Below, in pieces: positions 35,182-43,304 of a stretch of DNA of 64,000 nt (the stretch's first letter is position 1; each line of letters begins with the position of its first letter). The stretch covers positions 26,176 through 90,175 of the forward strand of contig CALXCO010000006.1 in NCBI GenBank assembly GCA_944386805.1, read 5' to 3'. A model generated the notes under the pieces. It searched no databases. It was not told the DNA's origin and worked only from the letters and a program-made list of their open reading frames with translations. Position numbers and translations under genes: made by a program. Source of the stretch: an uncultured Clostridia bacterium. GTDB taxonomy: Bacteria > Bacillota > Clostridia > Oscillospirales > Ruminococcaceae.

Positions 35182-35966
35182 GTGCAGAATCGGTTCTTGC
35201 TTTTCAAAACGTCACCATCCGCTATCCGTCTCACCCCATACCAGCAGTACATGACCTTTCGCTGGACGTTGCGCGAGGTCAGATTACAATGCTGGTCGGA
35301 GAATCCGGGAGCGGAAAATCCACCCTGCTGCGTTCGGTCATCGGATTGCAGCCGCAAGGCTGCCGGATGGAAGGAAATATCATGTTTGAGGGTGACAGTC
35401 TCTTGACGTTGTCACCCTCGCGTCTGCGGGCACTGCGCGGCGAAAAGATCGGGATGATTTTTCAGGATGCCGGGCTTTATCTCGACCCACGGCGGAAAAT
35501 TGGCACTCAGTTTGCCGAGATGCTGCGCGTCCACCGCAAAATTTCCCGAAAACAGGCGCTGGAAATTGCATCAGAACAGCTTTCCTCTCTTTCGCTGGCT
35601 GCACCGGACAGAATCCTGGACAGTTATCCGTTTGAATTGTCCGGTGGGATGAAACAGCGGACCGCAATTGGGATGGCAATGGCACTGCATCCCACTTTAC
35701 TGCTGGCAGATGAACCGACCAGTGCGCTGGATGTGACCAATGGTGCCCAGGTTGCACGGCTGCTGCGGGATTTGTGTGACAGGCAGGGAATTTCCATCCT
35801 GATGGTCACCCATAATATCGGACTGGCGGCGGCAATCGGTGACCGAATTGCTGTGATGCGCCGTGGTAAACTGGTCGAATATGGAACGCAGGAACAGGTG
35901 ATCGGTTCTCCTCGTGAGGAGTATACGGCAAAACTGCTGGCGTCTGTTCCGAAGTTGGACAGATGA
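35178..35966 (+). CDS. ABC transporter ATP-binding protein (DppD/NikD family)
   Basis: 262 residues. Walker A is GESGSGKST, the Q-loop lies near MIFQDAG, the signature is LSGGMKQR and Walker B is LLLADEPTSALD. It starts in the binding-protein stop codon (ATGA). It is shorter than most DppD proteins and lacks the Cys-rich C-terminal oligo-binding tail, as in NikD. Confidence 0.92.
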   Translation: MSAESVLAFQNVTIRYPSHPIPAVHDLSLDVARGQITMLVGESGSGKSTLLRSVIGLQPQGCRMEGNIMFEGDSLLTLSPSRLRALRGEKIGMIFQDAGLYLDPRRKIGTQFAEMLRVHRKISRKQALEIASEQLSSLSLAAPDRILDSYPFELSGGMKQRTAIGMAMALHPTLLLADEPTSALDVTNGAQVARLLRDLCDRQGISILMVTHNIGLAAAIGDRIAVMRRGKLVEYGTQEQVIGSPREEYTAKLLASVPKLDR

Positions 35967-35994
35967 TGGTATTTGGGAGAAAGGAGCGGGTCAG

Positions 35995-36975
35995 ATGACG
36001 GAAATGGAACACCCGGCAGTTCTCGAACTGGAACAGGTAGTCAAAAAATACCCTGTTTCCGGTGGCGAGCTGACCGCGGTCAATGGCGTCAGTATCACGG
36101 TCAGACAGGGTGAGACGGTCGCAATTGTCGGAGAGTCCGGCTGCGGAAAGAGCACTCTTGTGCGAATGACGGCCGGGATTGAGCCGGTTACCGAAGGCCG
36201 TATCCGGGTGTTGGGAAAAGAAGTCTCCTCTCCGGGTAAACAGCTTTCCCGGCAGGAATGGCAAAAACTGCGGCGGGAGGTGCAGCTGGTGCTGCAAAAT
36301 CCGTCGGGTGCCGTCAGCCCACGGATGCGGATTGGCCGGTTTATGCGAGAACCGTTTGTCAACTGGCATCTGTGTAGCCGGGGAGAGATGGACAGCAAAA
36401 TCGAGGCGTTGCTGGAACGGGTGGAACTGGATACGACCGTCCTTGGCAAGTTTCCCCATCAGCTCAGCGGAGGAGAATTGCAGCGGGTGGTGATTGCACG
36501 CGCGCTGGCCGTCTCACCGTCGCTGCTGATCTGTGATGAGCCGACAAGTGCGCTGGATGTTTCGGTACAGGCACAGGTGATTGATTTGCTGGAGCGTCTG
36601 CGGCGTGAGCAGGGAATGGCGATGCTGTTCATCAGTCATGATCTTGCACTGATGGGCAATTTTGCCGACCGGATTGTGGTGATGTATCTGGGAAATATCG
36701 TGGAAGAACTGCCTGCCAGTCAGCTGCGGCAGGCGGTGCATCCGTATACCAAAGCACTGCTGGATGCAGTTTTCCAAATCGGGAAAAAGGATTTTTCGGT
36801 ACTGGATGGAGATCCACCCGGTCCGCTGCAAATGCCGGCTGGTTGTCCGTTTTACAGCCGCTGTCCGGTGTCTTCATCTGCGTGTGAACGGACACCGGTA
36901 CCGATGCGGGAATATGGCAATGGACATCGGGCGGCCTGCCTGAAAGTGAAAGAATCTGTTCCGGTAAGCCATTGA
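35995..36975 (+). CDS. ABC transporter ATP-binding protein (DppF/NikE/OppF family)
   Basis: 326 residues. Walker A GESGCGKST, signature LSGGELQR and Walker B LLICDEPTSALD are all intact. The C-terminal oligopeptide/Cys-rich tail (about 275-320; GCPFYSRCPVSSSAC, RAACL) matches the OppD/F C-terminal domain. The start at 35995 follows AAAGGAG; an upstream in-frame ATG lies inside the preceding gene. Heterodimer partner of the gene before it. Confidence 0.92.
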   Translation: MTEMEHPAVLELEQVVKKYPVSGGELTAVNGVSITVRQGETVAIVGESGCGKSTLVRMTAGIEPVTEGRIRVLGKEVSSPGKQLSRQEWQKLRREVQLVLQNPSGAVSPRMRIGRFMREPFVNWHLCSRGEMDSKIEALLERVELDTTVLGKFPHQLSGGELQRVVIARALAVSPSLLICDEPTSALDVSVQAQVIDLLERLRREQGMAMLFISHDLALMGNFADRIVVMYLGNIVEELPASQLRQAVHPYTKALLDAVFQIGKKDFSVLDGDPPGPLQMPAGCPFYSRCPVSSSACERTPVPMREYGNGHRAACLKVKESVPVSH

Positions 36976-37092
36976 TAACGCAATCGGACGCGCAGCGTTT
37001 CCCGGCAGCATGCGCCGTTGAGCGCGGGCCAGTCAGATGAATGCCGACGCTTAATTTCAGCCTTTTTCGTTTAAATTCAGGGTCTATACGTC

Positions 37093-37122
37093 TTTACAGC
37101 GTGAAAGTGAGTATGGTATACT
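37093..37122 (+). promoter_or_regulatory. Promoter of the CNNM/CBS gene
   Basis: TTTACA and TATACT separated by 18 bp. Confidence 0.7.
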
Positions 37123-37163
37123 GGATGTAACACGTTTTTCATACGATTAAGGAGGAAACTATT

Positions 37164-38465
37164 TTGGAAAGCAACCAATGGCTCTGGCAAATTCTTCTGC
37201 AGATCCTGCTGATTGCACTCAACGCAATATTTGCCTGCGCGGAAATCGCTGTTATTTCGGTAAACGGGAACCACCTCAAAAAGATGGTGGCGGAGGGAAA
37301 CCGGAAGGCTGTCCGGCTGCAAAAACTGACAGAAATTCCGGCAAGCTTTCTCGCAACGATTCAGATCGCCATCACTTTGTCCGGCTTTTTGGGCAGTGCG
37401 TTCGCGGCTGACAACTTCGCAGACCGGCTGCTTTCATTGTTTGCCGGGTTTGGAATTGCGATTCCCCGTTCGGTGATTGTCATTCTGATTACCATTTTGC
37501 TTTCCTATGTGACTCTCGTCTTTGGCGAACTGGTGCCTAAGCGTCTGGCGATGAAAAAGACTGAACAGATTGCACTGGGCCTATCAGGAATTCTGACGTT
37601 TGTCGCAAAGGTATTCTCTCCGCTGGTCTGGCTGCTGACGGCGTCAACCAATGGCGTTTTGAAGCTGCTCCGGGTCAACCCTGACGAAGAGGAAGAAGTT
37701 GTCACCGAAGAGGAAATCCGGATGATGGTGGATGCCGGCGGTGAGAATGGTTCGATTGACTCGACAGAACAGGAAATGATTCACAATATCTTTGCTTTTG
37801 ATGATATCGCAGTCGATGAAATCTGTACCCACCGAACCGCAGTTGCGGTTTTATGGGAGAATGATTCCCTGGAACAGTGGAAGGAAACCATCCACCAGAG
37901 CGGTCATTCGGTTTTCCCGGTGTGTGGTGAAGATATCGACGATATCCGCGGCGTGCTGAGCGCAAAGGATATCTTCCGGTTGGGCGGCGAATACGGCAAG
38001 GAAGGTCTGCTCAGTCAGGCGCTCCGTCCGGCGGTGTTTGTGCCTTCTACTGTTAAAGCCGACGTCCTGTTCGCCAATATGAAAAAGAGCGGCAATTATT
38101 TTGCAGTCGTGCTGGATGAATACGGTGGTATGGATGGCATTATTACCCTGCGCGATCTGATCGAAGAGCTGGTAGGCGACCTGAATGAAAATGAGGCGCC
38201 CAGAGAGATTGTCCAGCTGGACAGCAACAGCTGGCGGATTCAGGGGTTGACGGAGCTGGACGATGTGGCGAAAACCCTTGGCGTCAGTCTGCCGGTGGAT
38301 GAGTATGACACCTTCAGCGGATATGTTTTTGGTATTCTGGGTCAGGTCCCCAAAGAGAGCGGACAGTTTGAACTGGATACACCGGTTTTACATATTGTTG
38401 TTGAGTCGGTCCAGGACCATCGGGTTAATACGGCGGTTGTCAGTGTAATCAAAAAAGATACTTAA
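37164..38465 (+). CDS. CNNM-family membrane protein with CBS pair and CorC_HlyC domain
   Basis: 433 residues. The DUF21/CNNM transmembrane domain spans about 1-195 (three to four helices), a CBS pair about 205-335 (with DIRGVLSAKDIF and YGGMDGIITLRDLIEELVG) and a C-terminal CorC_HlyC domain about 345-428. Family members (hemolysin-like, YhdP/MpfA/CorC) are linked to Mg2+ or Co2+ efflux. The start is TTG at 37164 with GGAGG 8 nt upstream. A single gene between a promoter and a strong terminator. Confidence 0.92.
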   Translation: MESNQWLWQILLQILLIALNAIFACAEIAVISVNGNHLKKMVAEGNRKAVRLQKLTEIPASFLATIQIAITLSGFLGSAFAADNFADRLLSLFAGFGIAIPRSVIVILITILLSYVTLVFGELVPKRLAMKKTEQIALGLSGILTFVAKVFSPLVWLLTASTNGVLKLLRVNPDEEEEVVTEEEIRMMVDAGGENGSIDSTEQEMIHNIFAFDDIAVDEICTHRTAVAVLWENDSLEQWKETIHQSGHSVFPVCGEDIDDIRGVLSAKDIFRLGGEYGKEGLLSQALRPAVFVPSTVKADVLFANMKKSGNYFAVVLDEYGGMDGIITLRDLIEELVGDLNENEAPREIVQLDSNSWRIQGLTELDDVAKTLGVSLPVDEYDTFSGYVFGILGQVPKESGQFELDTPVLHIVVESVQDHRVNTAVVSVIKKDT

Positions 38466-38476
38466 TAAAAAGACAG

Positions 38477-38522
38477 GCGGCGCGGCTGCCGGGAAAATTT
38501 CCCGGATAGCCGCGCCGCTTTT
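38477..38522 (+). terminator. Terminator of the CNNM/CBS gene
   Basis: An 11-bp GC-rich outer stem (38477-38487 with 38508-38518) around an inner CCGGGAAA/TTTCCCGG stem, followed by TTTT. Confidence 0.88.
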
Positions 38523-38539
38523 GAATATTTGAACAGAAG

Positions 38540-38584
38540 AAAAAAGGCAGGACTCCGGACACAAAACTGTATCCAGAGCCCTGC
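38540..38584 (-). terminator. Terminator of the candidate sRNA
   Basis: A 17-bp stem with only Watson-Crick and G-U pairs (38547-38563 with 38568-38584), followed on the minus strand by CCTTTTTTCTTC. It is separate from the opposite-strand terminator at 38477-38522. Confidence 0.88.
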
Positions 38585-38698
38585 ACTTCATATCTGCGCT
38601 TGTTTGCCAGTCCGCAGGGGGAAAGCGGTGGACAAACGGAAGGAGTGCCGGGTGGGGAACCCGGTATCCGTGTGAATTGTGGTATTAACAAAATCCAC
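38541..38698 (-). ncRNA. Candidate regulatory sRNA with C-rich loops
   Basis: About 158 nt, free-standing on the minus strand between its own promoter and a 17-bp terminator. Read 5' to 3': a GUGUG/CACAC outer stem, a CCGGGU-UCCCC-ACCCGG hairpin (38648-38664), a single-stranded CACUCCUUCC (38638-38647), and a long hairpin closed by GUUUG/CAAAC with loop UUUCCCCCU (38602-38637), then the terminator. There is no ORF. C-rich loops and CUCCUU resemble anti-Shine-Dalgarno sites, so it may pair with ribosome sites of mRNAs. No Rfam family recognised. Confidence 0.65.
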
Positions 38699-38704
38699 AC
38701 ATTA

Positions 38705-38733
38705 ATTATATCATAGATTGATGGTTCCGTCAA
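38705..38733 (-). promoter_or_regulatory. Promoter of the candidate sRNA
   Basis: On the minus strand TTGACG and TATAAT are separated by 17 bp, placing the start at about 38698. No minus-strand gene follows before the terminator at 38540. Confidence 0.82.
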
Positions 38734-38775
38734 TAATTTTATGGCGTTAAAAGTGTACAGTCATGAAGTCAAACT

Positions 38776-39483
38776 TTATGGAGTTTTGACAGTTTCCAGC
38801 CGATACCCTTCTCCGCAGATACTGTTCCAGATTGCCGACGGTGTTTCTCCATTTTGCAGCCGGTTATATATTTCCTCCAGCGTCAGTTTCCCGCCTTCCC
38901 GAACGAGTTTTCCATCTTTTGACAGAAAATATCCGGCAGCGGTATCTGCCGCATGCTGAACCGAAGAATCTGTATTTTTTTCCAGTGAAGACTGGCTGAG
39001 CGGCTGCGCAATCGTCCGGCATTCGTCGGCAGTCAGCCAGCAAATATTATTTAACTGTTCGACTGAGACGCCCTCTGTTCGGTCACCCATCATGCCCAGC
39101 AGTGCGGAGTGCAGGCCAATGATCCGCATCAGCAGCGCGGTTTGGGCGGACGGCTGCTCCTGCCATCCCTCCGGGAGCGACTGAATTTCAGTTTCAAGCA
39201 GCGCTGCCAGCAGGTCAGACGGCGAAATAAACACCGTTTCTCCCTCCTCAGTTTCAACCCGATATCCCTGAGGAAGGGGCTGTTGCAGGGAAGATACCGT
39301 CAGTGGCTCAAGAAGCGCGTCAAACGGCTGTGAAAATTCCGTCTGTGATTCCGGCAGAGGAAGGTTTTCCAGCTGCCGTGACAGGAGACTGGACACAGCC
39401 GGGAACAGGCTGACGCAGACGATAGTGATCACCAGATAAAAAAAGAGGGTTTTCAGGGTGCGTTTCAGTTTGTCCAGTGTCAT
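38776..39483 (-). CDS. Uncharacterised membrane-anchored protein
   Basis: 235 residues. I do not recognise the family. One N-terminal membrane segment (about residues 11-30, TLFFYLVITIVCVSLFPAV) is followed by a soluble part rich in Gln, Ser and Leu, probably outside the cell. GGAG lies before the ATG at 39483, chosen over a longer start. It stands alone, divergent from citrate synthase; its stop is 43 bp from the promoter of the candidate sRNA on the same strand. No clear terminator separates them. Confidence 0.7.
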   Translation of the reverse strand: MTLDKLKRTLKTLFFYLVITIVCVSLFPAVSSLLSRQLENLPLPESQTEFSQPFDALLEPLTVSSLQQPLPQGYRVETEEGETVFISPSDLLAALLETEIQSLPEGWQEQPSAQTALLMRIIGLHSALLGMMGDRTEGVSVEQLNNICWLTADECRTIAQPLSQSSLEKNTDSSVQHAADTAAGYFLSKDGKLVREGGKLTLEEIYNRLQNGETPSAIWNSICGEGYRLETVKTP

Positions 39484-39597
39484 GAACTTCACTCCAATTT
39501 TGCAGCTTTTGCTGTGCAAGCTGACATGTATACAGAAAATATTCGGCAAATATGCGGAAATTTCCTGAGAATATACTTTTTACGCGCAAGAAATGAC

Positions 39598-39626
39598 TTG
39601 ACGAAATTGCATTTATTGTGTACAAT
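39598..39626 (+). promoter_or_regulatory. Promoter of citrate synthase
   Basis: TTGACG and TACAAT separated by 17 bp, giving a leader of about 100 nt. Confidence 0.78.
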
Positions 39627-39734
39627 GGTAGTTACAACGCTTAAAAGGGTCGGATTTGCAGAAAAGCGTACCGGAGGTGTTTTGAACATCGTTTTCGGAG
39701 GTTTTTATCTGCCGCGTCAGGAGGAGAGTGCATC

Positions 39735-41090
39735 ATGTCGCCTATGAAAAAAGAGTCTTTGGATACCTTATTCAACGAGTTTCAAAAATATAACCATATT
39801 GATTCCGCGCTCAATGAAAAATACGGCGTCAAACGCGGCCTCAGAAATGCGGACGGAACCGGTGTGCTGGCAGGTCTGACCCAGATCTGTAACGTTCATG
39901 GCTATATCATGAATGAGGGGGAAAAATGTCCGGTCGACGGCGAACTGACCTATCGCGGCATCAATGTCCGGGATATGGTCGAGTCCTGTGTGGCGGAAAA
40001 CCGCTTTGGGTATGAGGAGGTTTCTTACCTGCTGCTGTTTGGCCACCTGCCCAACCAGAAACAGCTGGATTTTTACCGTCAGGTACTTTCGCAGGTCCGT
40101 GCGCTTCCGATGGGATTTGTGCAGGACATGATTCTGAAGGCACCTTCCCGCGATATCATGAATAAGCTGGGCAGAAGTATTCTGGCACTGTATTCTTATG
40201 ATGAGTTTTCGCAGGATGAAGGGCTGGAAGCCGAACTGAAAAAGGCAATCTATATCATTGCCCGTATGCCCACCATCATGGTCAACAGCTATATGGCCAA
40301 AATCGGCAACTATGACAACAAGTCCACCTACTTCCATCCGGTACGTCCGGGTGAATCGGTCGCGCAGAGTATCCTTTCGACGCTGCGTCTCACCCGTGAA
40401 TATACCGATGAGGAAGCGCACCTGCTGGATATCTGCCTGATGCTGCATGCCGAGCATGGCGGCGGTAACAACTCGACCTTTGTTTGCAGAGCAATGACCT
40501 CTTCGGGCACTGATGCCTATGCAGCATATTCTGCCGCGGTTGGTTCGCTCAAAGGGTTCCGGCATGGCGGTGCAAATATTCGGGTCTGCCAGATGTTTGA
40601 GGCAATCAAGGCCCAGGTCAAAGACTGGGGCAATGACGATCAGATTCGGGAAGCACTGCGGATGGTGCTGGATAAAAAGCTTGGGGACGGAAGCGGCCTG
40701 ATTTACGGTATGGGGCATGCAGTTTATACCCTGTCCGACCCCCGTGCAATCATGCTGCGGGATAACGCTGAGAAACTCGCGAAAATTAAGGGAATGGAAG
40801 ATGAGTTCCAGCTGCTGAAAAAGATTGAACAGCTTACACCGGAAGTTTTTGCAGAGAAAAAGGACTCCTCCAAGAATATCTGTGCAAATGTTGATTTGTA
40901 CTCCGGCTTTGTATACCGGATGCTGGGACTGCCTGAGGAACTGTTCACTCCGCTTTTTGCGACCGCAAGAATCAGCGGATGGGCTGCTCACCGGATTGAA
41001 GAGTATTCGACCTGTTCGCGGATTATGCGTCCTGCTTACAAGTCGGTTGTCCGCAACAGGCCGTATATTCCGATTGAAGAAAGAATGTAA
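39735..41090 (+). CDS. gltA: Citrate (si)-synthase
   Basis: 451 residues. It condenses acetyl-CoA and oxaloacetate. Catalytic regions are visible: LHAEHGGGNNST (His of the oxaloacetate site), GMGHAVYTLSDPRA (second His) and SGFVYRMLGLP (Asp replaced by the local Y-rich segment). The N-terminus carries the ELTYRGINV motif of the short clostridial citrate synthases. It starts at 39735 after AGGAGGAG. Neither aconitase nor isocitrate dehydrogenase is nearby; it probably supplies 2-oxoglutarate for glutamate synthesis. Confidence 0.93.
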   Translation: MSPMKKESLDTLFNEFQKYNHIDSALNEKYGVKRGLRNADGTGVLAGLTQICNVHGYIMNEGEKCPVDGELTYRGINVRDMVESCVAENRFGYEEVSYLLLFGHLPNQKQLDFYRQVLSQVRALPMGFVQDMILKAPSRDIMNKLGRSILALYSYDEFSQDEGLEAELKKAIYIIARMPTIMVNSYMAKIGNYDNKSTYFHPVRPGESVAQSILSTLRLTREYTDEEAHLLDICLMLHAEHGGGNNSTFVCRAMTSSGTDAYAAYSAAVGSLKGFRHGGANIRVCQMFEAIKAQVKDWGNDDQIREALRMVLDKKLGDGSGLIYGMGHAVYTLSDPRAIMLRDNAEKLAKIKGMEDEFQLLKKIEQLTPEVFAEKKDSSKNICANVDLYSGFVYRMLGLPEELFTPLFATARISGWAAHRIEEYSTCSRIMRPAYKSVVRNRPYIPIEERM

Positions 41091-41099
41091 AAAAATCAG

Positions 41100-41143
41100 A
41101 GCGTTTCCCAATGGCGGCCTCAGCTGTTGGGAAACGCTTTTTT
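41100..41143 (+). terminator. Terminator of citrate synthase
   Basis: AGCGTTTCCCA pairs with TGGGAAACGCT, followed by TTTTTT. Confidence 0.9.
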
Positions 41144-41238
41144 CATTTGTTGACAGCTGACGGATGTTTTCAAACAGGAAAAAATCGGTTATAATGTAAT
41201 GGAATTGTATGATTTTTTTCGAAAGGATGGCACAAAAT

Positions 41239-42858
41239 ATGCCTTTTCCGATCACGTTTGATCCACTGACTTATCACTATACCTCCCGCCGCAACGTCGT
41301 GTATGCGGCAAACGGGATGGTTTGCACCGGCAACCCTCTGGCAGCACAGGCAGGACTGGATGTCCTGCGGCGGGGCGGCAACGCGATTGATGCGGCAGTT
41401 GCGGCAGCTTCGACGCTGACGGTTGTGGAACCCACTGCCAATGGAATCGGCAGCGATGCTTTTGCAATCGTGTATACCGGCGGAAAGCTGTACGGCCTGA
41501 ATTCAAGTGGCCCATCTCCCCAGTCGATTTCACTGCAAGAGGTGCGTGCCCGCGGCTTTGAACAGATGCCGGAAGACGGTGTCATTCCGGTCAATGTTCC
41601 CGGTGCACCGGGTGCATGGGCCGCACTGTCCCAGCGCTTTGGCAGGATGCCGCTGATAGAAACGATGGCCTCGGCGATTCGGTATGCTGAGGATGGTTAT
41701 CCGATTGAACCGGGCGTTGGTGCCGGGTGGAAGTCATCCTTTGCCCGGTGCAAAAAGGCTGCGGAAAAGTTCCCAGAAGTCAACAGCTGGTTTGAAACCT
41801 TTGCACCGGACGGTCGTCCGCTTGAAACAGGTGAACTGCTGCGCCTGCCGGGTCATGCCCGGACACTTCGTGCGATTGCTGAGACAAACGCAGAAGAATT
41901 TTACCGTGGAGAACTGGCAGAGGAATTTGACCGGTTTATGAAACAGTACGGCGGATTTCTGTCGAAAGAAGATCTGGCCGCATTTTATCCCGAATGGGTG
42001 CAGCCGCTGACAACCGATTATCACGGCTATACCGTCTGTGAGATTCCGCCGAACGGACATGGTATTACCGTTTTGATGGCGCTGAATATCTTAAAGGGTC
42101 TGGAACCGACCCATGATCTGTTTACCGAAACACACCGTCAGATCGAGGCAATGAAACTCGCCTTTACCGATGCACAGCGGTATGTTGCCGACCCGCGGTA
42201 TATGACAGTTTCCCCTGAACAGCTGCTCAGTGCCGAATATGCCGCTGCACGCCGGGAGCTGATCGGCAGCGAAGCACTGATGCTTGAATATTGGGAGCCG
42301 GTCAAGGGTGGAACAGTCTATCTGTGTACCGCTGACCGGGAAGGAAACATGGTTTCGTACATCCAGAGCAATTATATGGGATTTGGTTCAGGCGTCGTCA
42401 TTCCGGGAACCGGCATTTCGCTGAACAACAGAGGATCTAACTTCTATTTGGATGCCTCGCTTGCCAACTGCCTTGGACCGGGCAAAAAATCCTATCATAC
42501 CATTATCCCCGGTTTCCTGATGAAGGATGGAAAACCGGTCGGACCGTTTGGAATTATGGGTGGATTCATGCAGCCGCAGGCACATTTGCAGGTCCTGCTG
42601 TCAGCAATTGACCACCATCTCAATCCACAGGATGCGTTGGATAAACCACGCTGGATGTGGACCGGCGGCAAAACTATTGAGGTCGAACAGACCTTTGATC
42701 CTGCACTGCTGGGACAGCTGGCACGTGCCGGACATAAAATTGTTGTCCGACAGTCGAGCGTACCTTTTGGTCGGGGTGAAATCATCTGGCGCAACGAAGA
42801 CGGCGTCCTTTGCGGCGGCTGTGAAATGCGCACCGATGGACAGGTCGCGGCCTGGTAA
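41239..42858 (+). CDS. Gamma-glutamyltransferase family protein (YwrD-like)
   Basis: 539 residues, an Ntn-hydrolase of the gamma-glutamyltranspeptidase family. The N-terminal motif RRGGNAIDAAVAA and the self-cleavage region GGTVYLCTADREGNMVS, with candidate nucleophile Thr in GGT, are present, as is the IQSNYMGFGSGVV loop. There is no signal peptide, so it is cytoplasmic like YwrD-type proteins and unlike secreted GGT. It may cleave gamma-glutamyl or related amides. The ATG at 41239 is preferred over 41227 for ribosome-site spacing. The -10 at 41190 (TATAAT) lacks a good -35. Confidence 0.87.
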   Translation: MPFPITFDPLTYHYTSRRNVVYAANGMVCTGNPLAAQAGLDVLRRGGNAIDAAVAAASTLTVVEPTANGIGSDAFAIVYTGGKLYGLNSSGPSPQSISLQEVRARGFEQMPEDGVIPVNVPGAPGAWAALSQRFGRMPLIETMASAIRYAEDGYPIEPGVGAGWKSSFARCKKAAEKFPEVNSWFETFAPDGRPLETGELLRLPGHARTLRAIAETNAEEFYRGELAEEFDRFMKQYGGFLSKEDLAAFYPEWVQPLTTDYHGYTVCEIPPNGHGITVLMALNILKGLEPTHDLFTETHRQIEAMKLAFTDAQRYVADPRYMTVSPEQLLSAEYAAARRELIGSEALMLEYWEPVKGGTVYLCTADREGNMVSYIQSNYMGFGSGVVIPGTGISLNNRGSNFYLDASLANCLGPGKKSYHTIIPGFLMKDGKPVGPFGIMGGFMQPQAHLQVLLSAIDHHLNPQDALDKPRWMWTGGKTIEVEQTFDPALLGQLARAGHKIVVRQSSVPFGRGEIIWRNEDGVLCGGCEMRTDGQVAAW

Positions 42859-42869
42859 GGAGTACGAAT

Positions 42870-43283
42870 ATGAAAGCAAGAGTTTTAAATCAGGCGTCTG
42901 CCGGAGTATGGCTGTATCTTCCGCAGCCGGATGCAAACGTGATGGAAGCGGTGCGGGCTGCCGCAGAAAAGTGTGGAGCCGGTGCCGGTATGTTCGGCCC
43001 TGACTCTGCCGGAATGCGGGTCGCGGATATTCTGTCCCGCGCAGACGTTTTGCCACAGACAGAAGGAGTTCTGTTGCCGGAAGAACCGGTACTGCTGATG
43101 GATGGATTTGACCGGGCAGGACTCGACCGGCTTCTCGCGGCGCTGAGAGAGGGTTTTGCGGCAAGCGGACTGCCGGGAATCGCACTCAAAGCAATTGTCA
43201 CCCCGACCAATCGCAGCTGGCGCTTTGACCAGTTGGTGGCGGAACTGAAAAAGGAACATGAGATGATGCAGCGAAAACGCTGA
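42870..43283 (+). CDS. DUF3783 domain protein
   Basis: 137 residues. The C-terminal 70 residues match DUF3783 (VLLMDGFDRAGLDRLLAALR, then IALKAIVTPTNRSWRF), a small domain of unknown function in Firmicutes. The N-terminal half is Ala/Gly/Pro-rich with no motif I recognise. It starts 11 nt after the GGT-like gene and ends 21 nt before the lipoprotein gene, so it is likely in one transcript with them. No function can be assigned. Confidence 0.75.
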   Translation: MKARVLNQASAGVWLYLPQPDANVMEAVRAAAEKCGAGAGMFGPDSAGMRVADILSRADVLPQTEGVLLPEEPVLLMDGFDRAGLDRLLAALREGFAASGLPGIALKAIVTPTNRSWRFDQLVAELKKEHEMMQRKR

Positions 43284-43304
43284 GTTTTGGAAAGGAGGAG
43301 CGGG

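Noticed and set aside
41150..41195. TTGACA at 41150 and TATAAT at 41190 as one promoter for the GGT-like gene
   Set aside because: The spacing is 34 bp, twice what is allowed; the -10 may be used with another, weak -35.
39768..41255. A 495-codon minus-strand frame antisense to citrate synthase
   Set aside because: Shadow of citrate synthase, running through its terminator.
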